64,000 nucleotides of DNA from CAVSEK01 sp963726975 (GTDB taxonomy: Bacteria > Actinomycetota > Actinomycetes > Mycobacteriales > SCTD01): positions 1,028,357 to 1,092,356 of the forward strand of contig CAVSEK010000013.1 in the NCBI GenBank assembly GCA_963726975.1, read 5' to 3'. Below the pieces are notes generated by a model. That model was not told the origin of the DNA and did not search any database. It saw nothing but the letters and a program-made list of their open reading frames with translations. The translations under genes were made by a program, and so were the position numbers. The first letter of the stretch is position 1. The number at the start of each line of letters is the position of its first letter. Positions 15,878 to 25,421 of the stretch are shown piece after piece.

Positions 15878-16957
15878 GTGACGACGTCGCACGAGCACCA
15901 CGACCAGGGCCACGGGCACGAGGACCACGGGCACGAGGACCACGGGCACGAGGACCACGGGCACGAGGACCACGAGCACCCGACCGGCGCGCTGGCCCGC
16001 GTCCGCGAGCTGTTCGCCCCGCACAGCCACGACGCCGGCGACAGCGTCGACGTCGAGCTCGAGACGAGCCGCAAGGGCCTGCGGGCGCTGTGGCTGAGCT
16101 TCGCGGGTCTGCTCGTCACCACGCTGCTGCAGGCGGTCGTGGTCGTGCTGTCCGGTTCGGTCGCGCTGCTGGGCGACACGCTGCACAACGCCGCGGACGC
16201 CCTGACCGCCGTGCCGCTCGCCATCGCGTTCACCCTCGGGCGCCGCGCGGCGACCCGCCGCTTCCCGTACGGCTACGGCCGGGCCGAGGACCTCGCCGGC
16301 CTGGTGGTGGTCGCGCTCATCGCCCTGTCCTCCGCCGCGGCGGGCTACGAGGCCGTCCGCCGCCTCCTGGACCCCAGCGACGTGCGACGGCTCGGCCTGG
16401 TCGCCGCAGCCGGCGTGATCGGCTTCATCGGCAACGAGGCGGTGGCGCAGTACCGCATCCGGGTGGGGCGCGAGATCGGGTCGGCAGCGCTGGTCGCCGA
16501 CGGCCTGCACGCCCGCACCGACGGGCTCACCAGCCTGGCGGTCGTGCTGGGCGCGATCGGCGTCGGTCTCGGCTTCCGACTCGCCGACCCGATCGTCGGC
16601 CTGGTCATCACCGTCGCCATCCTGGCCGTCCTGCGCTCAGCGGCGCGCGAGGTCTTCGCCCGGCTGATGGACGCGATCGACCCGCAGGTGCTCGAGCAGG
16701 TGGAGGGCGTCCTCGCCGGCACCCCCGGCGTGCTCGCGGTCGGCGAGGTCAAGGCGCGCTGGATCGGGCACGCGCTGCGCGCCGAGTGCGAGGTGCTCGT
16801 CGACGAGGGCCTGTCGGTCGGGCAGGCGCACGACGTGGCCCACGACGCCGAGGCGCGGCTGCTGCGGGAGGTGCGCCGGCTGACCACGTCGATCGTCCAC
16901 GCCGGGCCGGCGGAGCGGCCGGTCGCCGGTCAGAGCCGGGAGAGCACCGCGCGGTAG
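15878..16957 (+). CDS. Cation diffusion facilitator (CDF) family transporter
   Basis: From GTG 15878 the protein has 359 aa. Residues 4-33 are almost only His, Asp, Glu and Gly, built from HGHED repeats, a typical metal-collecting head. Six transmembrane helices follow, with the CDF site: LLGDTLHNAADAL in helix 2 (HxxxD) and ADGLHARTDGLTSL in helix 5 (HxxxD). The C-terminal domain (VLAVGEVKARWIGHALRAEC) is the usual cytoplasmic metallochaperone-like dimer domain. It exports Zn2+, Co2+ or similar. An alternative GTG lies three codons upstream. Its 3' end overlaps the convergent peroxiredoxin gene by 28 bp. Confidence 0.9.
   Translation: MTTSHEHHDQGHGHEDHGHEDHGHEDHGHEDHEHPTGALARVRELFAPHSHDAGDSVDVELETSRKGLRALWLSFAGLLVTTLLQAVVVVLSGSVALLGDTLHNAADALTAVPLAIAFTLGRRAATRRFPYGYGRAEDLAGLVVVALIALSSAAAGYEAVRRLLDPSDVRRLGLVAAAGVIGFIGNEAVAQYRIRVGREIGSAALVADGLHARTDGLTSLAVVLGAIGVGLGFRLADPIVGLVITVAILAVLRSAAREVFARLMDAIDPQVLEQVEGVLAGTPGVLAVGEVKARWIGHALRAECEVLVDEGLSVGQAHDVAHDAEARLLREVRRLTTSIVHAGPAERPVAGQSRESTAR
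15914..15973 (+). repeat. Four perfect 15-bp tandem repeats in the CDF gene
   Basis: GGGCACGAGGACCAC occurs four times head to tail (15914-15928, 15929-15943, 15944-15958, 15959-15973), coding for the HGHED units. In-frame slippage can change the number of metal-binding repeats without breaking the gene. Confidence 0.95.
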
Positions 16958-17385
16958 TCGTCGTTGCTGCGGGCGTCGCCGATCCCGTTGACGACCGTGG
17001 AGGCGACCCGGCCCTGCTTGTCGATGATGAAGGTCCCCCGCAGGGCGATGCCGAAGTCCTCCTGGAAGACCCCGTAGGCGCGGGCCACGTCGCCGTGCGG
17101 CCAGAAGTCGGCGAGCAGCGGGAACGCGTAGCCCTGCTCGTCCGCCCACTTCTTGTGCACGGCGGTGCTGTCGCACGACACCGCGAGCGTGACGACGTCG
17201 TCGCCGCTGAAGTCCTCGAGCTCGTCGCGGATGGCGCACAGCTCGCCCTGGCAGGTGCCCGTGAAGGCGAGCGGGTAGAACACGAGGACGACGTTCTTCT
17301 GCCCCCGGAAGGACGACAGCCGCACGGGCCGGCGGTCCTGGTCGGGGAGCTCGAAGTCCGGTGCCTCGTCGCCGACGTCGACCAT
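16930..17385 (-). CDS. ahpE: Peroxiredoxin AhpE-like
   Basis: A 151-aa protein from ATG 17385. It has the thioredoxin-fold opening VGDEAPDFELPDQD, the peroxidatic motif PLAFTGTC (Cys near residue 45), and RGTFIIDKQG late in the domain. Only one clear catalytic cysteine plus CAIRDEL is seen, fitting the AhpE type of actinobacteria, which reduces peroxides and peroxynitrite using mycoredoxin or mycothiol. Cytoplasmic; single gene; overlaps the CDF gene tail to tail. Confidence 0.9.
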   Translation of the reverse strand: MVDVGDEAPDFELPDQDRRPVRLSSFRGQKNVVLVFYPLAFTGTCQGELCAIRDELEDFSGDDVVTLAVSCDSTAVHKKWADEQGYAFPLLADFWPHGDVARAYGVFQEDFGIALRGTFIIDKQGRVASTVVNGIGDARSNDDYRAVLSRL

Positions 17386-17433
17386 GGTGGGCTCCTCGCG
17401 GGTCAGGGTCCGAGGGACGGGAAGGATCGGGCG

Positions 17434-18330
17434 ATGCTAGCCGCCGGACGGGCAGGGCTGTCCGACACCGACCCCGCCGACACCGGCGCGGCCGTCGTCG
17501 CGTGCTGGGACGCCTTCCTGGCCGTGGCCGGCGACCCGCGCACCGACCTGCGCCGCCCGTCGCGGCTGCCCGGCTGGTCGGGAGCCGACACCTGCGTGCA
17601 CCTGGGCCAGTGGCCCGACTCGACGCCGCTGGCCGGCCTGCTCGCCAGCGCCCGGGCCGACGGCGCCGGCGAGCCGGGCTCGCCGGACGCCGCCAACGCC
17701 CGGCTGGTCGCCGCGCACCGCGACGAGGGACCCGACGCCGTGCTCGCGGCGCTGCGCCGGGCCCGGGACACCCTGGCGGACTGGTTCGCCGGCCCCGGCC
17801 CGGCCGAGCTCGGCCGGGCCGTCGCCAGCTCGGCCGTCGGGCCGCTGCCGGTGCTGTCCCTGGTGCACGCCGGGACGTACGAGCTGGCGGTGCACGCGCT
17901 GGACCTGGCGCCGTGCGGGGCGCCTCCGCCCGACCCGCTGCTGCTCGACCGCGGGCTCGCGGCCCTCCTCGACGTCACGGGCGCCCTGTCGGCCCGCGCC
18001 GGCATCCGCACGACCGTGCACGCGCAGGCGCCGGGCGGCGGGTGGGCGTTCACCACCGGGGACGGCCCGGGCTGGAGCGTGGCGCGCACCGGGGACCGCT
18101 CCCCGGCCGGGCCCGGTGCTCGGGCGAGCGCCGCCGACCTGCTCGACGCCTCCGCCGGCCGGAGCAACCTGGCGACGCTGCTGCTGACCCGCCGCCTGGT
18201 CGTGCAGGACCTGCCGGGGTTCCTGCGGCTCGCCCCGCTGCTGCACGAGGTGCCCGGCCTGCCCGGCGGCGCTGCACTGCGCGGCGCGGTCGCGGGGCTC
18301 GGACGCGTCACGCGCCTGCTGCGGCTCTGA
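17434..18330 (+). CDS. Maleylpyruvate isomerase/DinB-like family protein
   Basis: A 298-aa protein from ATG 17434. The N-terminal four-helix part (RRPSRLPGWSGADTCVHLGQW) fits the mycothiol-dependent maleylpyruvate isomerase N-terminal (DinB-like) domain, where a His in the PGW..HLG region would bind metal; a second conserved spot is HAGTYELAVHALDL. The C-terminal half looks like the SCP2-like sterol-carrier part. Members are mycothiol S-transferases or isomerases; the substrate cannot be told. Divergent from ahpE, with about 50 bp between the starts, so the two may share a control region. Confidence 0.65.
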   Translation: MLAAGRAGLSDTDPADTGAAVVACWDAFLAVAGDPRTDLRRPSRLPGWSGADTCVHLGQWPDSTPLAGLLASARADGAGEPGSPDAANARLVAAHRDEGPDAVLAALRRARDTLADWFAGPGPAELGRAVASSAVGPLPVLSLVHAGTYELAVHALDLAPCGAPPPDPLLLDRGLAALLDVTGALSARAGIRTTVHAQAPGGGWAFTTGDGPGWSVARTGDRSPAGPGARASAADLLDASAGRSNLATLLLTRRLVVQDLPGFLRLAPLLHEVPGLPGGAALRGAVAGLGRVTRLLRL

Positions 18331-18344
18331 CCGCAGCCGGGCGA

Positions 18345-19760
18345 TCAGGCCGAGACCTCCCCCAGCACCTGCTCGCCGCGCTCGACGAGCGCGTCCGCGG
18401 TGGCCCTCAGCCGCTGCACGACCTCCGGGCTCGAGGTCGTCGAGAGCTGCTCGCGCACCGCGCGCAGCTCCTCCAGCACCTCGGAGAAGTCCTCGTCCTG
18501 CCTGCCCACCGCCCGGCCTCCTGCCCGACTCGCCCACCTGGTCCGTGCGTACGCCCCCGCCAGCACGAGCACCAGCGGCACGAGTCCGAGGAGCAGCAGC
18601 CGGGCGCCGGTGGCGACGGCCGCGACCACCAGCACCACCGCGAGCACGCCCGACCAGGCCAGCAGCCGGGTACGGGTGCGCGCGCGGACGGCCTCGGCGC
18701 GCGCCGCCGCGGTCGCCGCCTCCTGCTGCGCGGCGTCGCGGGCCGCGTCGAGATCGGCGCGAGCGCGCTGCAGCGCTCCGCGGCCAGCGTCGCGCACCTC
18801 CGCCGCCAGGTCGTCGAGCTCGGCCGCCGCGCTCGCCAGGCGGTCGAGCAGCCACTGCGCCGCCTCCGGCGCCGCACCGAGCGCGACGTGCGCGACCTCG
18901 TCGGCCGCCGTCGTCTCCCCCAGACCGCCCAGCGCCGTGACCACCGGCACCGGCGCGTGCCCGATGGCGAAGACGACGTCGTCGGCGTCGAGCACGGCCA
19001 GACCCAGCGGCCGGCCGGTGCGGCGCACGAGCAGCACCACGTCGCTGCTCACGGCCGCCTCCCGCACGGCCTGGCCCAGCAGGACCGGCGCCTCCCTGCC
19101 GTGCAGCGGGACGGTCGAGACGCGCACCTGCACGGCGAAGGGCGAGGCGGCCAGCCGGGCGCGCACGTCGTCGACCGCCGGGTCGTCGTCGCCGCCGACG
19201 ACGGCGACGTCCAGCGGCGCCAGCCGCGGCTGCAGGCCGCGCTGGTGCGAGGGGAGGTCGCGCTCGTGGACGAGGGCGCGGGCCGCGAGCCGCTCCTCGA
19301 GCAGGCCGCGGGCGGTCGGGGCGGGGTCGAGGTCGGAGACGGCGAGCACGAGCGTGCCGCGGGCGGCGTCGTAGCGCAGCACGCCGCCGGCGCGCAGCAG
19401 CCGGCCGGGCACGACGAGGTCGTCGACCTCGGCGTCGGCGTCGCGCGCGAGGACCTCGGCGAGCCCGGGCAGCACGAGGGCGGGCAGCAGGCAGAGGAGC
19501 TCGAGCGGCTCCTCTGCGTCGGTGCTGGCGGTGAGCGTGAACTCGAGCCCGGCGGCCGCGACGTCGCGCCGCTCGGCGACCCTCCCGCCGACCCACACCC
19601 GGTGCGGGAAGGCGGCGGCGAGCGCGCCCTCGACGAGCCGCCGCAGCTCGGGCACGCTGTGCGTGCCACGACCGGTGGCGGTGGCCCGGACCGCGCGGAC
19701 GGCGGTGCCGACGCCGCCGCCGGTCACCGCTCCCGCCGCCGCTGCCTGGTCGCTGTCCAC
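18345..19760 (-). CDS. Membrane-anchored ExoVII large subunit-like protein (probably inactive)
   Basis: A 471-aa protein from GTG 19760. Residues 40-130 resemble the OB-fold of exonuclease VII large subunit (LVEGALAAAFPHRVWVGG). Residues 165-310 follow the XseA catalytic layout, with VAVVGGDDDPAVDDVRARL, then PVPVVTALGGLGETTAADEVA. In XseA the last region reads SAVGHExD; here it is TALGGLGE, so the catalytic His and Asp are absent. Residues 320-360 are a coiled coil, followed by two hydrophobic helices (about 365-405) and a charged tail with a second coiled coil. I infer a catalytically dead, membrane-tethered relative that could bind DNA or a partner. Alternative: a separate family that only shares the fold. 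Confidence 0.55.
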   Translation of the reverse strand: MDSDQAAAAGAVTGGGVGTAVRAVRATATGRGTHSVPELRRLVEGALAAAFPHRVWVGGRVAERRDVAAAGLEFTLTASTDAEEPLELLCLLPALVLPGLAEVLARDADAEVDDLVVPGRLLRAGGVLRYDAARGTLVLAVSDLDPAPTARGLLEERLAARALVHERDLPSHQRGLQPRLAPLDVAVVGGDDDPAVDDVRARLAASPFAVQVRVSTVPLHGREAPVLLGQAVREAAVSSDVVLLVRRTGRPLGLAVLDADDVVFAIGHAPVPVVTALGGLGETTAADEVAHVALGAAPEAAQWLLDRLASAAAELDDLAAEVRDAGRGALQRARADLDAARDAAQQEAATAAARAEAVRARTRTRLLAWSGVLAVVLVVAAVATGARLLLLGLVPLVLVLAGAYARTRWASRAGGRAVGRQDEDFSEVLEELRAVREQLSTTSSPEVVQRLRATADALVERGEQVLGEVSA

Positions 19761-19769
19761 GGCCCGAGC

Positions 19770-20907
19770 CTAGGTCGCCGGACGCACGACGAGCGCGACC
19801 TGAGCCCCCGCCGCGCGTGTCAGGACCACGGTCGTCGGACGGCTGCCGGTCAGCCGCAGCTGCCGGCGCAGCACCTCGGGCTCCACGGCCGTGCCCCGCT
19901 TCTTCACCACCAGGGGCCCCGCGTCGCGGGCCCGCAGGGCCGCCCGCAGCCGCTTGAGGCCGAAGGGCAGCACCTCGAGCACCTCGTACCAGGTCCCCCA
20001 CGCGGTCGGCACCCGCTCGTCCGCGGTGACGTAGGCGATCGTCGCGTCGAGCAGGCCCCCGCCGACCTCCTCGGCCACCTCCGCGACGAGGCCGGCCCGC
20101 ACGACGGCGCCGTCCGGCTCGAGGAGCCAGGCCCCGGGCGGCCGTACGGCGGGCGGCGGCGTCCCGCGCCCCTCCAGCGTGCCGCCCGGCAGCAGCGTGG
20201 CGCTGCGGCGCACGCCGCGCCGCGCGCGACCTCCCCACAGCACGGCCTCCTTGACCTCGCCGCGCAGCGAGACGACCTCCGCCTCGAGGTCGTCGGGCAC
20301 GACGGCCCAGTCGATGCCGGGAGCGACCTTGACCGCGAGGGACCGCGGCCGCCACGCGAGCACCCGGTCCAGCGGTGGGGTGTACGCCCGCACGTCGAAG
20401 ACCCGTCGACCGCCCGCCCGGCGCGCGGGGTCGACGAACACGTCGCCGGACGGGTCCAGCAGCGTCGCGTCGGCCAGCGCCAGCGACACGCGCCGCCCGA
20501 GGACCCGCGCGTTCTCGGCCGCCAGCAGCAGGCGCGCCTCGTCGAGGTCGACGCCCGACCGAGCCGTCGGGCAGCGCGAGCAGGTCGCCGCCGACCGAGC
20601 AGCACAGGTCGAGCACCGGGCCGGGGAAGCGGCGCGCCCGGTGCGCGGCGACCTCGGACGAGGTGGCCTGCTCGAGCGCCTCGCCGGTCCACCAGAGCTC
20701 GTCGCCGCGCGGGTGCTTGGCCCGGGCCCGGGCCCGCAGCAGCGGCCTGCTCCAGGGCCAGCGGCCCGAGCCCGGGTCCCGCGGACGCCCGCACGCGCCT
20801 CGGCGGCGGCGAGCCGGGCGGGCGGTGAGAGGTCGAGGCGGCCGGCCTGCGGCGACCGCAGCGCGGCCGCGGTCGGACAGCAGCAGGCGCGCCTGCTGCG
20901 GGGTCAG
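19770..20907 (-). CDS. THUMP-like class I SAM-dependent methyltransferase (frameshifted)
   Basis: The C-terminal 240 residues (19770-20489) read without breaks: VFVDPARRAGGRRVFDV after the Rossmann part, and the C-terminal THUMP-like domain with VLPFGLKRLRAALR and VVKKRGTAVEPEVLRRQL. Upstream, the frame changes at several points (near 20560, 20720, 20845), each repaired by removing one G or C; the repaired N-terminus has LTPQQARLLLSDRGRAA, HPRGDELWWTGEALEQATS and LDLCCSVGGDLLALP. The start may be CTG 20907 (CTGA overlap with the DUF3052 gene) or a GTG about 60 bp upstream. An RNA or protein methyltransferase; substrate unknown. Confidence 0.7.
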
Positions 20908-21348
20908 CGCCGGGGCCGGCTGCGCGCTGCCTTCGGCGCGACGAGGCGGGTGCCCGACCACTCGGGGGCCGCGCTGGTGCTGCGGGTGCTCGACAGCCCG
21001 GCGGTCGGCGCGGCCTCGTCGATGTCGCTGGGCTCGACGTGCCCGTCGCGGCCGGCCTTGGGCGTGAGCAGCCAGACCACGCCGTTGTCGCCGAGGGTGG
21101 TGAGCGAGTCGACGAGGGCGTCGACGAGGTCGCCGTCGCCCTCGCGCCACCAGAGCAGCACGACGTCGACGACGTCGTCGGTGTCGTCGGTCGTGATGAG
21201 CTCGGTGCCGGCGCGTGACGCGACGTCGTCGAGCAGCGACCGGTCGATGTCCCGCCGTCTCGCCCAGCACCTGCACGACCGTGCCGGGCTCGATGCCGAG
21301 CTTCTCGGCCAGGCCGCGCTGTGCCGCGTGGTCCGCGGACGCCGTCAC
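20904..21348 (-). CDS. DUF3052 family protein (one frameshift)
   Basis: Starts at GTG 21348 and gives TASADHAAQRGLAEKLGIEPG, the DUF3052 opening. Near 21256 one extra base breaks the frame (GAGACGGC GGGACATC); removing it yields 147 aa with the diagnostic VVLLWWREGDGDLVDALVD and VVWLLTPKAGRDGHVEPSDI. In actinobacteria this gene sits upstream of aceE on the opposite strand, as here. Function unknown; small cytoplasmic protein. Confidence 0.82.
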
Positions 21349-21441
21349 GAACGACCCCTCTCGTCTGCGCCCGGGCGGGCGCGTCCGGGGTAGTCCACCG
21401 GACCGGCACCCTGCGCGCAAGTGCCGACGCGCGGCGGCGGG

Positions 21442-21863
21442 TCATCCCGGCGAGGAACGACAGCCGCACCTTGCGGTCCGGGTTGTCCACGTTGAGGTCG
21501 ACGAGGGCGACGGACTGCCACGTGCCGAGCGCGAGGCGGCCGTCGAGCACCGGCAGCGTGGCGTACGGCGGCACGAGCGCCGGCAGCACGTGCGAGCGGC
21601 CGTGCCCGGGGCTGCCGTGCCGGTGCCGCCACCGGTCGTCGGCGGGCAGCAGGTCCCGCAGCGCGGCCAGCAGGTCGTCGTCGGAGCCCGCCCCGAGCTC
21701 CAGGACGGCGACGCCCGCCGTGGCGTGCGGGACGAAGACGTGGAGCAGCCCGTCGCCGCGGCCGCTGGACGAAGCGCCCGCAGTCGCCCGTCAGGTCGTG
21801 CACGAGCTCACGGCCGCCGGTCGCGGACCTCGACGTCACCACGAGCCGTCCTACCGCATGCAC
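21442..21863 (-). CDS. YjbQ family protein (secondary thiamine-phosphate synthase-like; two frameshifts)
   Basis: From GTG 21863 the frame is broken near 21778 and again at the very end (21447), each by one surplus base; repaired, it is about 139 aa. Visible family parts are ELVHDLTGD at the N-terminus, the HATAGVAVLE/GD..LL strand block in the shifted frame, and the C-terminal RLALGTWQSVALVDLN with NPDRKVRLSFLAG. YjbQ proteins have weak thiamine-phosphate synthase activity and an unclear main role. It is divergent from aceE across about 100 bp. Confidence 0.75.
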
Positions 21864-21893
21864 CGCCTCCCGACGCGCGTCGCAGGTTCCCCT

Positions 21894-21906
21894 TACCGCG
21901 CCGGTA
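21894..21906. promoter_or_regulatory. Palindrome and -35-like box upstream of aceE
   Basis: TACCGCGCCGGTA at 21894-21906 is a perfect 5+5 inverted repeat with three-base centre in the 100-bp yjbQ-aceE intergenic region, followed by TTGACT at 21911-21916, which could be a -35 element. A repressor or activator site for pyruvate dehydrogenase is possible; nothing else supports it. Confidence 0.3.
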
Positions 21907-21967
21907 GCGCGTTGACTGGGGCCAGGCGGGCGAGCCCCGCGGACCGCACAGACCGACCGGGAGCAGC

Positions 21968-24767
21968 GTGACCCGACCGAGACGCACGACTCGCGCCGGC
22001 CGCCCGCCCGCGAGCCAGCCCGCGCTGCACGTCGACGGCCTGCCGAGCCAGCTGCCCGACCTCGACCCGGCCGAGACCGCCGAGTGGCTCGAGTCGCTGG
22101 ACGCGGTCGTCGCGACCGAGGGCACGCAGCGCGCCCGCTACCTCATGCTCAAGCTGCTCGAGCGGGCCCGCGAGAAGCAGGTCGGCGTGCCCGGCGCTGC
22201 GCAGCACCGACTACATCAACACGATCCCGCCGGAGCGCGAGCCGGAGTTCCCCGGCGACGAGCACGTCGAGCGGCGCATCCGGGCGTACGTCCGCTGGAA
22301 CGCCGCGATCATGGTGAGCCGGGCCAACCGCCCGGAGATCGGCGTCGGCGGCCACATCGCGACCTACGCCAGCGCCGCGAGCCTGTACGAGGTCGGCTTC
22401 AACCACTTCTTCCGCGGCAAGCGACGCGCCCGGCGGCGGCGACCAGGTCTACTTCCAGGGCCACGCCTGCCCCGGCGTCTACGCCCGCGCCTTCCTCGAG
22501 GGCCGGCTGACCGAGGACCAGCTCGACGGCTTCCGCCAGGAGAGCCGGCCCGACGGCGGGCTGCCGTCCTACCCGCACCCGCGGCTCATGCCGGAGTTCT
22601 GGGAGTTCCCGACCGTCTCGATGGGCCTCGGCCCGCTCAACGCGATCTACCAGGCGCGCTTCAACCGCTACCTGCACCACCGCGGCATCAAGGACACCAG
22701 CCAGCAGCGCGTGTGGTGCTTCCTCGGCGACGGCGAGATGGACGAGCCCGAGAGCGCTCGGCGCCATCGGCGTCGCGGCCCGCGAGGAGCTCGACAACCT
22801 CACCTTCGTCATCAACTGCAACCTGCAGCGCCTCGACGGGCCCGGTGCGCGGCAACGGCAAGATCATGCAGGAGCTGGAGCGCAGCTTCCGCGGCGCCGG
22901 CTGGAACGTCATCAAGGTCGTCTGGGGCCGCGAGTGGGACGACCTGCTCGCCCAGGACGTCGACGGCGCTGCTGCTCAACCAGATGAACACCACGCCCGA
23001 CGGCCAGTTCCAGACCTACTCGGTCGAGAGCGGCGCCTACACCCGCGAGAAGTTCTTCGGCGCCGACCCGCGGCTGCTCGAGATGGTCGAGCACCTGTCC
23101 GACGAGCAGATCCGCGGCCTGCCGCGCGGCGGCCACGACTACCGCAAGGTCTACGCCGGCTTCGACGCCGCGACGCGCGCACGCCGGCCAGCCGACCGTG
23201 ATCCTGGCCCACACCATCAAGGGCTGGACGCTCGGCAAGGACTTCGAGGGCCGCAACGCGACCCACCAGATGAAGAAGCTCACCAAGGCCGAGCTCAAGG
23301 AGCTGCGCGACCGGCTCTACATCGACCTGCCGCGACAGCGCGCTCGAGGGCGACCTGCCGCCGTACTTCCACCCCGGCGAGGGCACAGCGACGAGATCGC
23401 GTACATGCAGGAGCGGCGGGCCGCGCTCGGCGGCTCGCGTGCCGCAGCCGCGTCGGTGCGCCAGGCTCGCTGCAGCTGCCCCCGACCGGCGGTCTACGAC
23501 GAGCTCAAGAAGGGCTCGGGCAAGCAGCCGGTCGCCACGACGATGGCGTTCGTGCGGCTGCTCAAGGACCTGATGAAGGACAAGGGCATCGGGCAGCGCA
23601 TCGTGCCGGTCATCCCGGACGAGGCCCGCACCTTCGGCATCGACGCGATGTTCCCGACGCGCCAAGATCTACTCGCCCGCACGGCCAGCGCTACGAGGCC
23701 GTCGACCGCGCGCTGCTGCTGTCGTACAAGGAGTCGATGCAGGGCCAGATCCTGCACGAGGGCATCACCGAGGCCGGCTCGATGGCGTCGGTGATCGCCG
23801 CCGGCACGTCGTACGCCACGCACGGCGAGCCGATGATCCCGGTCTACGTCTTCTACTCGATGTTCGGCTTCCAGCGCACCGGCGACCAGATGTGGGCGAT
23901 GGCCGACCAGCTCGGCCGCGGCTTCCTGCTCGGCGCCACCGCCGGCCGCACCACGCTCAACGGCGAGGGCCTGCAGCACCAGGACGGCCACAGCCTGCTG
24001 CTCGCCTCGACCAACCCGGCCGTCGTCGCCTACGACCCGGCCTTCGCCTACGAGGTCGCCTTCATCATCGAGGACGGGCTGCGCCGGATGTACGGCGACG
24101 CGCCCGAGGACGTCTTCTACTACCTGACGGTCTACAACGAGCCGTACCCGCAGCCCGCCGCTGCCCGACGTCCCGGGCCTGCGCGAGGGCGTCCTGCGCG
24201 GGCATGTACCGCTACCGCCGAGGGCACCGGCGACGGGCCCGCGCGCGCAGGTGCTCGCCAGCGGCATCTCGGTGCGGCACGCGCTCGCAGGCGCAGGAGC
24301 TGCTGCGCGACGACTGGGGCGTGGTCGCCGACGTCTGGTCGGTGACCAGCTGGAACGAGCTGCGCCGCGACGCCGTGACGTGCGAGGAGCACGCGCTGCT
24401 GCACCCCGAGCAGGCGCCGCACGCCGTACGTCACCGAGGCAGCTCGACGGGCGCGCCGGGCCCGGTGGTCGCCGTCAGCGACTGGATGCGCGCCGTGCCC
24501 GACCAGATCAGCCGCTGGGTGCCCGGCGACTGGACGCTCGCTCGGCACCGACGGCTTCGGCCGCTCCGACACCCGCGCGGCGCTGCGGCGGCACTTCCAC
24601 ACCGACGCCGAGTCGATCGCGGCGGCGGTCGCTGCAGCGAGCTGGCCGCGGCCGGCGAGGTCGCCAAGGAGTGCCGCGGCCGAGGCCGTCGAGCGCTACC
24701 GGCTGCTCGACGAGCAGGTCCCGCCGGGAAGGCGTCGACCGAGGAGGCCGGCGGCGGCGCGGGCTGA
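21968..24767 (+). CDS. aceE: Pyruvate dehydrogenase E1 component, homodimeric (AceE); many single-base indels
   Basis: Start GTG 21968. The three frames together carry a full-length AceE of about 920 aa: LESLDAVVATEGTQRARYLM at the N-terminus, the thiamine-pyrophosphate site CFLGDGEMDEPES then NCNLQRLDGPV, GWNVIKVVWGREWD, LAHTIKGWTLGKDFEGRNATHQMKK, PVIPDEARTFGIDAMFPT, HEGITEAGSMAS and EGLQHQDGHSLL. The frame jumps at roughly 22193, 22422, 22755, 22842, 22967, 23178, 23332, 23383, 23657, 23682 and several more after 24160; most repair by deleting one G or C. Between jumps the protein is perfectly conserved, so error is likelier than decay. Role: decarboxylates pyruvate and acetylates the lipoyl E2 of the pyruvate dehydrogenase complex. 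Confidence 0.9.
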
Positions 24768-24869
24768 GACCCGGCCCCACCCTGCCCCGGCCCTGCCCCT
24801 GCCCGGGCCCCCGGCGGCCCGGCCCTGCTCGCTCGTGTCAGGTCGGTCCGCCGGGGTACCGGAACGGTC

Positions 24870-25283
24870 ATGCAACGCGGTAGCGACAAGCACAGCGCCC
24901 GGATGGACGACGCCCTCGACGCCGAGGTGGAGGGATGGTGACCGCGCGGGCCGGGACACCCACGCCGAGGAGTGGAAGTCGGCCGAGCCCTCCGGCGAGG
25001 ACCAGCCCGAGGTCGACCTGTCGGCCGGGACGGCACCGCTGCACGGCGGGGTCCCGGACGGCATGACCGAGGCCGACGTCGAGGAGCGCTCGCGGCTCGC
25101 GGCCTACCTCGGCAAGGAGGTCTGGCCGGCGACCGGGGAGCAGCTGCTGGAGGTCGCCCGCGGCCGCGAGGCTCCCGACGTCGTGCTCGACCGGCTCGCC
25201 CAGCTGCCGCCGGGTCGGGTCTTCGACAACCTGCGGACGCCTGGGCCGAGCTCGGCGGCGGCAGCGAGGCGCACCGCTGCTAG
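24870..25283 (+). CDS. DUF2795 family protein (frameshifted)
   Basis: From ATG 24870 it reads MQRGSDKHSARMDDALDAEVEG, the usual opening of this family, then meets a frame change around 24940. The body in another frame has THAEEWKSAEPSGEDQPEVDL, GMTEADVEERSRLAAYLGK and LPPGRVFDNL; one base seems missing near 25239 before the end WAELGGGSEAHRC and TAG 25281-25283. Repaired length about 137 aa. DUF2795 proteins are small, acidic, actinobacterial and of unknown function; they often lie near aceE or acyl-carrier genes. Confidence 0.72.
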
Positions 25284-25421
25284 AGCTGCCGCAGGTCGCC
25301 GGCGCCGGTCCGCGGGCCGGTCCGCGCCTGGTCCTTCCGGGCCATCTGCGCGCCGTACGGCTCCAGGTCGGGTCGCGGCCTGCCGCAGACTCTGTGGCCA
25401 GGACCCACTGCAGGAGGCACC

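Noticed and set aside
21968..24767. Programmed frameshifting or recoding in aceE
   Set aside because: There are many shifts, no common slippery heptamer or downstream structure, and neighbours on both strands show the same; error is the simpler reading.
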